Shown here piece after piece: positions 15,428 through 24,378 of a stretch of 64,000 nucleotides of DNA. Within the stretch, counting starts at the first letter, position 1, and every line of letters starts with the position of its first letter. Source of the DNA: JANOMH01 sp031422295 (GTDB taxonomy: Bacteria; Pseudomonadota; Alphaproteobacteria; Rhodobacterales; Rhodobacteraceae); contig JANOQM010000099.1 in NCBI GenBank assembly GCA_031422295.1, forward strand, positions 62,001 to 126,000, read 5' to 3'. The position numbers and the translations under genes were made by a program. The notes below the pieces were generated by a model. The model worked only from the letters and a program-made list of their open reading frames with translations, was not told the DNA's origin and made no database searches.

Positions 15428-18226
15428 ATGACCCAACCCATTCTCAACCTCTCCCCCAAGGTCTCGGACGAGGTCAAACAAACCACCTGCTACATGTGCG
15501 CCTGCCGCTGCGGGATCACCGTGCATCTGAAAGCCAATCCTGCTGGTGAACTCAAAGTGGCCTATATCGAGGGCAACAAAAACCACCCCGTCAACAAAGG
15601 CGTGCTCTGCGCCAAGGGCTCGGCGGGGATCATGCAGATCAACGCCCCGTCCCGCCTGCGCAACCCGCTGCGGCGCGTTGGCCCGCGTGGCTCCGGCCAG
15701 TTCGAGGAAATCTCATGGGACGAGGCGCTGGAACAAGCCACCGCATGGCTCGCCCCAATCCGCGCCACCGCCCCCGAAAAACTCGCCTTCTTCACCGGGC
15801 GCGACCAGTCGCAAAGCTTCACCAGCTTCTGGGCGCAAGCTTACGGCACCCCCAACTACGCCGCTCACGGGGGCTTTTGCAGCGTTAACATGGCCGCCGC
15901 CGGCATCTACACCCTCGGCGGCGCGTTCTGGGAGTTTGGCCAACCCGACTGGGACCACACCCAGCTGTTCCTGCTGTTCGGCGTGGCCGAAGATCACGAC
16001 TCTAACCCCATAAAAATCGGCCTTGGCAAACTGAAATCCCGGGGCGCCAAAGTCATCGCCATCAACCCGATCCGCACCGGCTACAATGCCATCGCCGATG
16101 ACTGGTACGGCATCACCCCCGGCACCGACGGCCTGCTGATCCTCTCCCTGATCCACCTGCTGATGAAGGCCGGGCGGATCGACCTGCCCTACCTCGCCCG
16201 CTTCACCAACGCGCCGGTCCTGATCAACGAAGACCCCAATTCCCCGCAGAACGGTCTGTTCCTGCGGGATGAGGATGGCAAACCGCAAGTCATCGACAGC
16301 CGCACCGGCAAACTGGCCCCCTGGGACGGGCAAGAGGTAGAGCCCGACCTGTCCGCCACCTACCGGCACGCCGGGATCACCCATCGCCCCGTGCTGCACC
16401 ACATGGCCGACCGCTACCTGTCCGACGACTACGCACCCGAAACCGTTGCTGCGGCCACGGGCATCGACGCCGCGAGAATCCGCCAACTCGCCGCCGAAAT
16501 CGTCCGCACTGCCTTCGATAACCCAATCACGTTAAACCGCGAATGGACCGACTTTCGCGGCATCCACCACAAAACCATGACCGGCCGCCCCGTCTCCTTC
16601 CACGCCATGCGCGGGATCAGCGCCCATTCCAACGGCTTCCAGACGGCGCGCGCCCTCCACGTCCTGCAAACCCTCCTCGGCACCGTCGAAACCCCCGGCG
16701 GTTTCCGCTTCAAACCACCCTACCCCAAACCCGCCACAGCCCACCCCAAACCACACAGCAAAGTCACCCCCGGCGCACCACTGAATGGCCCGCATCTGGG
16801 CTACGTCCACGGCCCCGACGACCTGTGCCTTGACGACAACGGCAACCCGGCCCGCATCGACAAGGCGTTCAGTTGGGAAAACCCGATGTCCGCCCACGGC
16901 CTGATGCATATGGTCATCAGCAATGCCCACGCGGGCGACCCGTACAAGATCGACACGCTGTTCCTCTATATGGCGAACATGTCGTGGAATTCGTCGATGA
17001 ATACCGGCGGCGTCATGCAGATGCTCACCGACACCGACGAAAACGGCACCTACATCATCCCGCACATCATCTATTCCGACGCCTACAGCTCTGAAATGGT
17101 CGCCTACGCCGACCTGATCCTGCCCGACACCACCTACCTCGAACGGCACGATTGCATCAGCCTCTTGGACCGCCCGATCTGCGAGGCCGACGCCGCCGCC
17201 GACGCCATCCGCTGGCCGGTCATCGAGCCCGATAGAAACGTGCGCGGCTTCCAATCCGTCCTCTGCGATCTGGGGCACCGTCTAAACCTCCCCGGTTTCA
17301 TCGCCGACGACGGCAGCCCGAAATACAAGGACTACGCCGACTACATCACCAATCACATCCGCCGCCCCGGCATCGGGCCGCTGGCAGGCTGGCGGATGGG
17401 AGAGGGCGGCCTGCAACACGGGCGCGGCACCGCGAACGAGGGGCAGTTGGACAGCTATATCAAAAACGGCGGCTTCTGGGTCGAACATGTCCCGCCGGAA
17501 GCCGCCTATTGCAAACCATGGTCGAACGAATACCAATCCTGGGCGGTCAAAATGGGCTTCTACGACAGCCCCCAACCCTACCTGTTCCAGCTCTACGTCG
17601 AACCGATGCGGCGCTTCCAACTGGCCGCGTTAGGCGAGGGCAAACGGCAGCCCCCCGACCACCTGCGCGCCCGCATTCGCGCCACAATGGACCCGCTGCC
17701 GATCTGGTATGCCCCGCTGTCAGATACCGACAACACCCAATACCCGATCCACGCCCTGACCCAGCGCCCTATGGCGATGTATCACAGCTGGGGCAGCCAG
17801 AATGCGTGGTTGCGGCAAATCCATGGGCACAACCCGCTCTACATCCCCACCAAACTTTGGGAAGCACATAACTTCACCGATGGCGACTGGGCCCGCGTCA
17901 CCTCGCCCCACGGCACCATCACCGTGCCCGTGGCGCATATGGCCGCGCTGAACGAAAACACCATCTGGACATGGAATGCGATCGGCAAACGCAAAGGCAC
18001 CTGGGCGCTCAGCGACGACGCGCCCGAGGCGACCAAGGGCTTCCTGCTCAACCACCTGATCCACGAACTCCTGCCCGCCAAATCCGACGGGCACCGCTAC
18101 GCCAACTCCGATCCGATCACTGGCCAAGCGGCATGGTTCGACCTGCGGGTGAAGATTAGCAAATGCGACCCGCTTGACGAATGCTTGCCTGCCTTTCCGT
18201 CACTCACACCACAGGTCCGCAAATGA
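15428..18226 (+). CDS. soeA: Molybdopterin oxidoreductase, cytoplasmic sulfite dehydrogenase subunit SoeA
   Basis: A 932-residue molybdopterin-guanine-dinucleotide oxidoreductase of the DMSO-reductase family. The N-terminal [4Fe-4S] site is CYMCACRCG (C21, C24, C28) with a fourth cysteine in KGVLCAKG. No twin-arginine signal peptide is present, so it faces the cytoplasm, as described for SoeABC. The next genes encode the matching ferredoxin-like and membrane-anchor subunits. In this operon its substrate is most likely the sulfite made by Xsc, oxidised to sulfate with electrons to quinone. A thiosulfate/polysulfide-reductase-like function is possible by family but fits the context less well. 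Confidence 0.85.
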   Translation: MTQPILNLSPKVSDEVKQTTCYMCACRCGITVHLKANPAGELKVAYIEGNKNHPVNKGVLCAKGSAGIMQINAPSRLRNPLRRVGPRGSGQFEEISWDEALEQATAWLAPIRATAPEKLAFFTGRDQSQSFTSFWAQAYGTPNYAAHGGFCSVNMAAAGIYTLGGAFWEFGQPDWDHTQLFLLFGVAEDHDSNPIKIGLGKLKSRGAKVIAINPIRTGYNAIADDWYGITPGTDGLLILSLIHLLMKAGRIDLPYLARFTNAPVLINEDPNSPQNGLFLRDEDGKPQVIDSRTGKLAPWDGQEVEPDLSATYRHAGITHRPVLHHMADRYLSDDYAPETVAAATGIDAARIRQLAAEIVRTAFDNPITLNREWTDFRGIHHKTMTGRPVSFHAMRGISAHSNGFQTARALHVLQTLLGTVETPGGFRFKPPYPKPATAHPKPHSKVTPGAPLNGPHLGYVHGPDDLCLDDNGNPARIDKAFSWENPMSAHGLMHMVISNAHAGDPYKIDTLFLYMANMSWNSSMNTGGVMQMLTDTDENGTYIIPHIIYSDAYSSEMVAYADLILPDTTYLERHDCISLLDRPICEADAAADAIRWPVIEPDRNVRGFQSVLCDLGHRLNLPGFIADDGSPKYKDYADYITNHIRRPGIGPLAGWRMGEGGLQHGRGTANEGQLDSYIKNGGFWVEHVPPEAAYCKPWSNEYQSWAVKMGFYDSPQPYLFQLYVEPMRRFQLAALGEGKRQPPDHLRARIRATMDPLPIWYAPLSDTDNTQYPIHALTQRPMAMYHSWGSQNAWLRQIHGHNPLYIPTKLWEAHNFTDGDWARVTSPHGTITVPVAHMAALNENTIWTWNAIGKRKGTWALSDDAPEATKGFLLNHLIHELLPAKSDGHRYANSDPITGQAAWFDLRVKISKCDPLDECLPAFPSLTPQVRK

Positions 18227-18240
18227 CTTTCGTCCAGCTT

Positions 18241-18328
18241 CTTTTGTTCATAAATATCCCCGCCGGAGGCTCCCAGACTAACTGTCAGAGCCTCCGGCGG
18301 GGATATTTAGAAACCAAAGAAATACAAG
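18241..18328. repeat. Paired inverted copies of the GCCTCCGGCGGGGATATTT repeat between soeA and soeB
   Basis: AAATATCCCCGCCGGAGGCT (18252-18271) and its exact reverse complement (18289-18308) form a 20-bp perfect stem with a 17-nt loop. The right copy continues with the CCAAAGAAA tail typical of the family. It lies within the soe operon in the 139-bp soeA-soeB gap, and probably acts as a strong mRNA hairpin that changes subunit ratios or partly terminates. Confidence 0.8.
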
Positions 18329-18365
18329 ATTCACAGAGTTGTGCCGTCCCGCAGGTCAGCCGCCA

Positions 18366-19127
18366 ATGACGCAGCTCCCGCCGCCCTCCTCCGTCAAGCT
18401 TGGCCTTGTAATCGACCTGGACACCTGCGTCGGCTGCCACGCCTGTGTCATCTCCTGCAAAGGCTGGAACACTGAAAACTACGGCGTACCGCTCTCCGAC
18501 CAAGACCCCTATGGCGCCGACCCCTCCGGCACTTTCCTGAACCGGGTCCATTCCTACGAAGTCCAACCCCCGGACGCGACCGCCCAACTGATCCACTTCC
18601 CCAAATCCTGTCTGCACTGCGACGACGCGCCCTGTGTGACGGTCTGCCCGACCGGGGCCAGCTACAAACGGGCTGAGGATGGGATCGTACTGGTCAACGA
18701 AGACGCCTGCATCGGCTGCGGTCTCTGCGCCTGGGCCTGCCCTTACGGCGCCCGCGAGATGGACGCTGCGGCAAAGGTGATGAAGAAATGCACCCTCTGC
18801 GTAGATCGTATATATAACAACAACTTAGATCCCCAAGATCAGGTCCCCGCCTGCGTCCGAACCTGCCCCTCCGGCGCCCGCCATTTCGGTGATTTAGGCG
18901 ACGAAACCAGCGCCGTCAGCCTCCTCGTCGCGGAACGCGGCGGCTTCGACCTGATGCCCGAACAAGGCACCAAACCGACCAACAAATACCTGCCCCCCCG
19001 CCTCAAAGATGCCCCGCAAGACATTGATATCCTTGCCCCGTTCCTCGCCCCAATCGCGACAGACCCCAAAGGATTCCTAGGTTGGCTCGACCGCAGCCTG
19101 AGCATACTTCCCGGCGGAAATCCGTAA
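18366..19127 (+). CDS. soeB: Sulfite dehydrogenase iron-sulfur subunit SoeB
   Basis: A 253-residue electron-transfer subunit with four cysteine clusters for [4Fe-4S] centres: CVGCHACVISCK, CLHCDDAPCVTVCP, CIGCGLCAWACPYG, and CTLC with a late PACVRTCPSGA. It is the DmsB/NrfC type and carries electrons from SoeA to SoeC. The start at MTQLPPPSS is chosen because upstream codons derive from the inverted repeat. Its TAA is directly followed by the soeC ATG. Confidence 0.87.
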   Translation: MTQLPPPSSVKLGLVIDLDTCVGCHACVISCKGWNTENYGVPLSDQDPYGADPSGTFLNRVHSYEVQPPDATAQLIHFPKSCLHCDDAPCVTVCPTGASYKRAEDGIVLVNEDACIGCGLCAWACPYGAREMDAAAKVMKKCTLCVDRIYNNNLDPQDQVPACVRTCPSGARHFGDLGDETSAVSLLVAERGGFDLMPEQGTKPTNKYLPPRLKDAPQDIDILAPFLAPIATDPKGFLGWLDRSLSILPGGNP

Positions 19128-20000
19128 ATGCACCCCGCCCCCTCCGTCATCATTTTCACCACCTTCTCCGGCCTCGGATTCGGGCTGCTGTTCTGGCTTG
19201 GAATTGGCCTGCCCAACGTCACAGGTTGGGTCGCTTTCGCTTTCTTTTCAATCTCTTACCTCATGGCGGTCGGCGGCCTCATGGCCTCGACCTTCCATCT
19301 CGGCCACCCCGAGCGGGCACTCAAAGCCTTCTCGCAATGGCGGTCAAGTTGGCTCAGTCGCGAAGCCTGGTGCGCCGTCGCGGGTCTGCTGGCCATGGCG
19401 CTTTACGGTGCCGCATTGATATTCTTCGACAACCGCTTGCGTTTGCTGGGATTTCTCGGCTCCGCCCTGTCGCTTGGTACAATCTTCACCACTGCGATGA
19501 TATACACGCAACTCAAATCCGTCCCCCGCTGGAATCAGCCCACCACACCAGCCCTGTTCCTTGCGTTTTCATTAAGCGGCGGGGCGTTGCTCGCGGGGCA
19601 GATACGCTTCGCCATCCCCCTGCTGACCCTCGCGGGCCTCCTGCAAGGCTACATCTGGGCCACCGGCGACAGCCGGTTTACCCAAGCCGGAACGACCATC
19701 GCAACTGCTACAGGTTTGGGCAAAATCGGCAGCATCCGGGCGTTTGAACCGCCACACACAGGTCCAAATTATCTTTTGAAAGAAATGGCTTACATCGTCG
19801 GACGCAAACACGCACGGCGCCTGCAGTTCATCAGCCTGACCCTTGGATTCGGACTACCGGTGATCCTGCTGTTACTGCCGTTCAGCCATTGGACCGCTCT
19901 GATCGCAGTGGTCAGTCACATCGCCGGCATTCTCGCGGCGCGGTGGCTGTTCTTTGCCCAAGCCGAACATGTTATGGGTCTGTATTACGGCAAAAGGTAA
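19128..20000 (+). CDS. soeC: Sulfite dehydrogenase membrane anchor SoeC (DmsC-like)
   Basis: A 290-residue polytopic protein with about eight hydrophobic helices, of the DmsC anchor family. It should pass electrons from SoeB to the quinone pool. It is the last gene of the tau/soe operon; its stop is immediately followed by dyad repeats that probably end transcription. Function is inferred from the SoeABC gene order and membrane topology. Confidence 0.82.
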   Translation: MHPAPSVIIFTTFSGLGFGLLFWLGIGLPNVTGWVAFAFFSISYLMAVGGLMASTFHLGHPERALKAFSQWRSSWLSREAWCAVAGLLAMALYGAALIFFDNRLRLLGFLGSALSLGTIFTTAMIYTQLKSVPRWNQPTTPALFLAFSLSGGALLAGQIRFAIPLLTLAGLLQGYIWATGDSRFTQAGTTIATATGLGKIGSIRAFEPPHTGPNYLLKEMAYIVGRKHARRLQFISLTLGFGLPVILLLLPFSHWTALIAVVSHIAGILAARWLFFAQAEHVMGLYYGKR

Positions 20001-20059
20001 GGTGGGTCTCGACCCACCAAACCTGTCTTAGGCCACAGCAAGGTGGGTTTTAACCCACC
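20001..20059. repeat. Two GTGGGT...ACCCAC dyads at the convergent end of soeC and the ABC ATPase gene
   Basis: GGTGGGTCTCGACCCACC (20001-20018) and GGTGGGTTTTAACCCACC (20042-20059) lie between convergent genes and belong to a family also found at 36709-36809 and 55339. Their place suggests a bidirectional terminator, although neither has a long T-run. Confidence 0.65.
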
Positions 20060-20060
20060 C

Positions 20061-21119
20061 CTACCTGATCCGCTTTTCCGACGCTTTATCAAAGACATAC
20101 ATGCGCTCCGGCTCATAGCTCAGGCCCACTGTTCCACCCTCTTTGGTGCGGTGATCACCGCGTTCCTCAACCACGATCCGCTCATGCATCGGGGTTTGTA
20201 GATAGGCATATGACACGCCGCCCAAACTTTCGGTCAATTCCACCCGCAGACCCGATCCCGTCGGATCAATCGTCAGATGTTCCGGCCGCAAACCAATCGT
20301 CACAGCCTGCCCGGTCAAAGCCGAAGCAAAGGCGCGCGGAATGGTGCGGGCCAAACCCGGCACTTCAACCCCACCGGCCACAATCTTGCCCGCCAGAAAA
20401 TTCATCGCGGGGCTGCCGATAAAGCCTGCGACGAATTTGTTGTCAGGATCACGGTACAGATCCATCGGCGCGCCGACCTGTTCGATCACGCCCTTGCGCA
20501 GCACCACGATCTTGTCGGCCAACGTCATCGCCTCGACCTGATCATGGGTCACATAAATCATCGTTGCCCCGATTTCCTTGTGCAGACGGGCAATTTCTAC
20601 GCGCATTTCCACACGCAGTTCGGCATCCAGATTTGACAGCGGTTCGTCGAACAAAAACACCTCTGGCCCACGCACAATCGCCCGGCCAATGGACACGCGC
20701 TGGCGTTGACCACCCGACAAAGCGGCGGGTTTGCGTTTAAGGTATTCATCCAGCTTGAGGATACGGGATGCTTCGCTGACCTTGGCGATGATCTCGGCCT
20801 TGGGGTGGCCGTTCATCTTCAGCCCAAAGCCCATGTTTTCCTCGACAGTCATGTGCGGATACAGGGCATAGGTCTGGAACACCATGGCCACGCCACGCTC
20901 GGACGGGTCCAGTCTGGTGACATCGCGGTTGCCGATCTTGATCGCGCCACCGGTGGTTTCTTCCAGTCCCGCCACCATCCGCAATAACGTGGATTTGCCG
21001 CAACCCGAGGGGCCGACAAAGACGCAAAATTCGCCGTCATCAATCTCCAGACTGACCCCGTGGATCACCTGCGTTTCGCCGTATTTCTTGACGACTTTGT
21101 TCAGCGTCACTCCGGTCAT
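20061..21119 (-). CDS. ABC transporter ATP-binding protein, MsmK/UgpC type (sugar import)
   Basis: A 352-residue CUT1-type ATPase. Walker A GPSGCGKST, Q-loop, signature LSGGQRQRVSIGRAI, Walker B VFLFDEPLSNLD and switch H in YVTHDQ are all visible. The C-terminal about 110 residues form the TOBE/OB regulatory domain. It powers import of a sugar and most likely serves the binding protein and permeases encoded divergently at 22093-25223. It overlaps the IclR regulator by 4 bp, so both are one transcript. Confidence 0.85.
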   Translation of the reverse strand: MTGVTLNKVVKKYGETQVIHGVSLEIDDGEFCVFVGPSGCGKSTLLRMVAGLEETTGGAIKIGNRDVTRLDPSERGVAMVFQTYALYPHMTVEENMGFGLKMNGHPKAEIIAKVSEASRILKLDEYLKRKPAALSGGQRQRVSIGRAIVRGPEVFLFDEPLSNLDAELRVEMRVEIARLHKEIGATMIYVTHDQVEAMTLADKIVVLRKGVIEQVGAPMDLYRDPDNKFVAGFIGSPAMNFLAGKIVAGGVEVPGLARTIPRAFASALTGQAVTIGLRPEHLTIDPTGSGLRVELTESLGGVSYAYLQTPMHERIVVEERGDHRTKEGGTVGLSYEPERMYVFDKASEKRIR

Positions 21120-21922
21120 GGCTTTACTCCCCCTGCGATGGTTTTGTTTCTGTCTGGAAAACGCCAGTTCTGGGCGTCAGCGGCAATTTGACGGGCGGTG
21201 TCGCGCAACAACGGCACCAGCATTTCCAGCCCGGCCAGATTGGTCCGCTTGGTGACGCTGGTCACGGACAGGGCGCCGATGACCCGGCCGGTTTCAGTCA
21301 GGATCGGCACTGCGACACAAATAATCCCCGGTTCATGTTCTTCGCGGTCAAAGCCATAGCCATTGGCCCGGATGTCGGCCAGTTCAGCCCGCAGACTGTC
21401 AGGCGTGACCAGCGTTTTGGGCGTGAATGCGTGGAACGACTGCTGCGCAATCACGCTGTCCTGCTGGTCCGGGTCCAGAAAAGCGAGCATCGCCTTGCCG
21501 ACCCCGGTGCAATAGGCCGGGCCAACCTTGCCGGCCTGCGAAAACATCTCAATCGGCTGGGTCGCGTTGCGTTTATCGACATACAAGACCTGCGCATGGT
21601 CCAGTTGTGCCAGATGCACGGTTTCCCCCACTGATGCGGCAAGCCGGTCCAGATAGGCCCGCGCAATCGGGGCCAGCGATGATTGCGACCACGCTGCATG
21701 GGCCAGCCGGACCAGCCGCACGCCGGGCGCATAGGTCTGGCGGTCCGGATCATAGGCCAGCATGCCTTGTGATGTCAGGGTCTGCACAAACCGATAAAGC
21801 GTCGCTTTGGGAAAGGCCGATCCGTCCTGCAGTTCGGCAAACCGGACCGGGCGGCCAAAGGCGGCGATCTGGTCCAAAACCTCCAGCGCCTTGCCAACTG
21901 TGCCATCACCCGCGACCGCCAT
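21116..21922 (-). CDS. IclR-family transcriptional regulator of the sugar/galactoside operon
   Basis: A 268-residue IclR regulator with an N-terminal winged helix-turn-helix (about residues 8-70; KALEVLDQIAAFGRPVRFAELQ) and a C-terminal ligand-binding domain (about 85-250; GKAMLAF and GYGFDREEHEPGIICVAVPI). The start MAVAGDGTVGK is preceded by AGGAGAGG; a 28-residue longer version is less likely. It is divergent from the sugar-binding protein gene and probably responds to a galactose-derived acid, as its operon position beside the dgo genes suggests. Confidence 0.82.
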   Translation of the reverse strand: MAVAGDGTVGKALEVLDQIAAFGRPVRFAELQDGSAFPKATLYRFVQTLTSQGMLAYDPDRQTYAPGVRLVRLAHAAWSQSSLAPIARAYLDRLAASVGETVHLAQLDHAQVLYVDKRNATQPIEMFSQAGKVGPAYCTGVGKAMLAFLDPDQQDSVIAQQSFHAFTPKTLVTPDSLRAELADIRANGYGFDREEHEPGIICVAVPILTETGRVIGALSVTSVTKRTNLAGLEMLVPLLRDTARQIAADAQNWRFPDRNKTIAGGVKP

Positions 21923-22092
21923 TAAGACCTCTCCTGATGCCGCGCTGCGGCATATTTCTTCTGCATTGCAGCGGCTTAAGACCCGCGCTGCACTGTTGAC
22001 AAGCATAGGCCATATGCGGTTAACATTTCAATATTCAAAACGTAGTTCCAAATAATGAGACTAGCGTTTTGTGGCAACACAGGGAGGTCTAC
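21923..22092. promoter_or_regulatory. Divergent control region with a candidate IclR dyad
   Basis: A TTGACA at 21996-22001 is a rightward -35 candidate. CAAAACGTAG (22036-22045) is nearly complementary to CTAGCGTTTTG (22061-22071), a broken inverted repeat about 15 bp apart, in the AT-rich core of the region. AGGGAGGT just before the binding-protein ATG is a strong ribosome site. Confidence 0.45.
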
Positions 22093-23337
22093 ATGTTGCA
22101 CCTTAAGAAAAACGCCACTGCGGCGTTCATCGCGGCGTTGCTTTCGGGCACGGCCGCATATGCCCAAACCCGTACACTTGACTATTATGCCGACTATGAC
22201 CCGATCCCGCTGGCCGCCATGGAAGCAATCATAGCCGATTTCGAAGCCGCAAACCCTGAAATTGATGTGGTTTTGCAAAATTTCGATCATGAGGGATACA
22301 AGACCGCGATCCGTAACTTCCTGACTACTGATGCGCCCGATCTGGCGAACTGGTACGCGGGCAACCGGATGGCGCCATTTGTTAACGCCGGTCAGTTCAT
22401 GGATATCTCGGACGTCTGGGCCGCCAACAACCTGAGCGAATCGCTTGGCTCTGCCGAGGCGTCGATGACCATTGATGGCAAGCAGTGGGGCGTGCCCTAT
22501 ACCTACTATCAGTGGGGCATCTACTATAACAAATCCGTCTACGAGCAGGTCGGCGCAACCGTGCCCACCACCTATGACGAGTTTGTCGCCAACTGCGAGT
22601 TGTTCAAAGCCGCCGGTATCGACTGTCTGACCACCGGCACCTCGGCTTTGTGGCCGGGGGCGGGCATTTTCGACTATATGAACCTGCGCACCAACGGCTA
22701 TGAATTCCATATGGAGCTGACCTCGGGTCAGGTCGAGTGGACTGATCAGCGTGTGCGTGACACCTTTGCGCAGTGGCAGCGTCTGGTTGATCCGGGCTAT
22801 ATCACTGAAAACCACGCGGCGATTGACTGGCAGGATGCAGCCGCTCTGTTCGTTCAGGGCAAAGCTGCGAACTACGTCATGGGCAACTTTGCCGTGGGCG
22901 TGTTCAAAGAGGGTGGCATGACCAACGATACCCTTGGTTTCATGGCCTTCCCGACAATCAACCCCGATGTGGTCCGCGCCGAAGAAGCGCCTACTGACAC
23001 CATCCACATTCCGGCTGGTGCCACCAACGTCGAGGACGCAAAAACCTTCCTGGCCTATATCGCAACTGCCGACGTGCAGACCAAACTGAACGCCGCTCTG
23101 GGCCAGTTGCCGATCAACGCCGCCTCGACTGTGGCCGATGATCCTTTCCTGCAGGCCGGGTTTGAATTGCTTTCCACCACGACAGGCGGCATTGCACAGT
23201 TCTTTGACCGTGACGCCGAGGCGGAAATGGCCAAACTGGGCATGGAAGGCTTTCAGGAGTTCATGGTCATCCCGGGCAATCTGGACGCGATTCTGGCCCG
23301 TCTGGAAGAAGCACGCCTGCGCATCTACGCAGAATAA
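22093..23337 (+). CDS. Periplasmic sugar-binding protein of a CUT1 ABC importer
   Basis: A 414-residue family-1 extracellular solute-binding protein with a clear signal peptide (basic MLHLKKNATA, hydrophobic AAFIAALLSGTAAYAQ, cleavage after AYA). The mature part has the two-lobe MalE/UgpB-like pattern. It is the first gene of the importer, with both permeases downstream and the ATPase divergent. A galactoside or lactose-like substrate is likely because GH42 and galactose genes follow. A stable hairpin follows its stop codon, which would favour high binding-protein expression. Confidence 0.85.
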   Translation: MLHLKKNATAAFIAALLSGTAAYAQTRTLDYYADYDPIPLAAMEAIIADFEAANPEIDVVLQNFDHEGYKTAIRNFLTTDAPDLANWYAGNRMAPFVNAGQFMDISDVWAANNLSESLGSAEASMTIDGKQWGVPYTYYQWGIYYNKSVYEQVGATVPTTYDEFVANCELFKAAGIDCLTTGTSALWPGAGIFDYMNLRTNGYEFHMELTSGQVEWTDQRVRDTFAQWQRLVDPGYITENHAAIDWQDAAALFVQGKAANYVMGNFAVGVFKEGGMTNDTLGFMAFPTINPDVVRAEEAPTDTIHIPAGATNVEDAKTFLAYIATADVQTKLNAALGQLPINAASTVADDPFLQAGFELLSTTTGGIAQFFDRDAEAEMAKLGMEGFQEFMVIPGNLDAILARLEEARLRIYAE

Positions 23338-23345
23338 AGACGTTC

Positions 23346-23371
23346 GCGGCGGTCGGGCAACCGGCCGCCGC
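23346..23371 (+). terminator. Hairpin between binding-protein and permease genes
   Basis: GCGGCGGTCGG and CCGGCCGCCGC pair over 11 bp with a GCAA tetraloop. There is no T-run, so it is more likely an mRNA-stability or partial-termination element than a full terminator. Such hairpins commonly raise binding-protein expression over permeases. Confidence 0.6.
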
Positions 23372-23442
23372 ACCCCATTTCTGAGCCCTGATTTGTTTGT
23401 CCATTTAACTGATAGAAACGACGGCGCGGGGGGCGGCTGGTT

Positions 23443-24378
23443 ATGACCATGACATCGACCGAGATCCGGACAAAATCCTGGTGGCGATCCAACCAGCAAT
23501 GGCTGACGCCGTGGCTGTTCCTGACCCCCGGTATCATCCTTTTCACGATCTACGTGGTCTGGCCGATCATCTCCAGCTTCACCCTGTCGTTTTATGACTG
23601 GGACGGGCTGCGCGCGGCGGATGGGACTGACAAATCCGAATGGGTCGGTTTTGGCAATTACATCGAACTGATGGGCGATGATGCGTTCATCACCTCGCTG
23701 AAGAACAATCTGATCTGGCTGGTCCTGTATATGCTGGCGGTCCCAGGCGGGCTGGCCATTGCCATATTCCTGAACCAGACCGTGCGCGGCATCCGGATTT
23801 ACAAATCCCTGTTCTTCTTTCCCTTTGTCATTTCACAGGTCGTTGTCGGGCTGATGTTCGCGTGGTTCTATGCGCCCAATTTTGGCCCGTTGTACAAACT
23901 GACCGAATGGATGACCGGGTCAGGTATCGCCATTCTCGCGGACCCCTACCTTGCGACCTACGGCATTATCGCCGCCGGATTGTGGCCGCAGATTGCCTAT
24001 TGCATGATCCTGTTTCTGACCGGCCTGAACAATGTCTCTGCCGACCAGGTCGAGGCGGCACGGCTGGATGGGGCCAAGGGGCTGAAAATGCTGTGGTATG
24101 TGATCCTGCCGCAACTGCGCCCCGCCACATTCATTGCCGTCGTCGTCACGGTGATCGGCGCGCTGCGGTCGTTCGATCTGGTCTCGATCATGACCACCGG
24201 CGGGCCGTTCGGATCAACCCGGGTGCTGTCCTATTACATGTATGAAAAGGCGTTGTCGGAATACGGGTTCCGGATGGGTTATGGTGCCGCCATCGCGGTG
24301 ATCCTGTTCCTGATCATGATGGTGTTCATTTCCGGGTTCGTCTGGAAAATGATCCGCGACGAAAGGGGTGTCCGCTAA
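23443..24378 (+). CDS. Sugar ABC transporter permease, MalF-type
   Basis: A 311-residue inner-membrane permease with about six transmembrane segments and the binding-protein-dependent transport EAA loop (ADQVEAARLDGAKGLKMLWY). The N-terminus before the first helix is cytoplasmic. It pairs with the next permease, whose ATG overlaps its TAA (TAATG). Together they form the channel for the sugar bound by the upstream periplasmic protein. Confidence 0.85.
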   Translation: MTMTSTEIRTKSWWRSNQQWLTPWLFLTPGIILFTIYVVWPIISSFTLSFYDWDGLRAADGTDKSEWVGFGNYIELMGDDAFITSLKNNLIWLVLYMLAVPGGLAIAIFLNQTVRGIRIYKSLFFFPFVISQVVVGLMFAWFYAPNFGPLYKLTEWMTGSGIAILADPYLATYGIIAAGLWPQIAYCMILFLTGLNNVSADQVEAARLDGAKGLKMLWYVILPQLRPATFIAVVVTVIGALRSFDLVSIMTTGGPFGSTRVLSYYMYEKALSEYGFRMGYGAAIAVILFLIMMVFISGFVWKMIRDERGVR

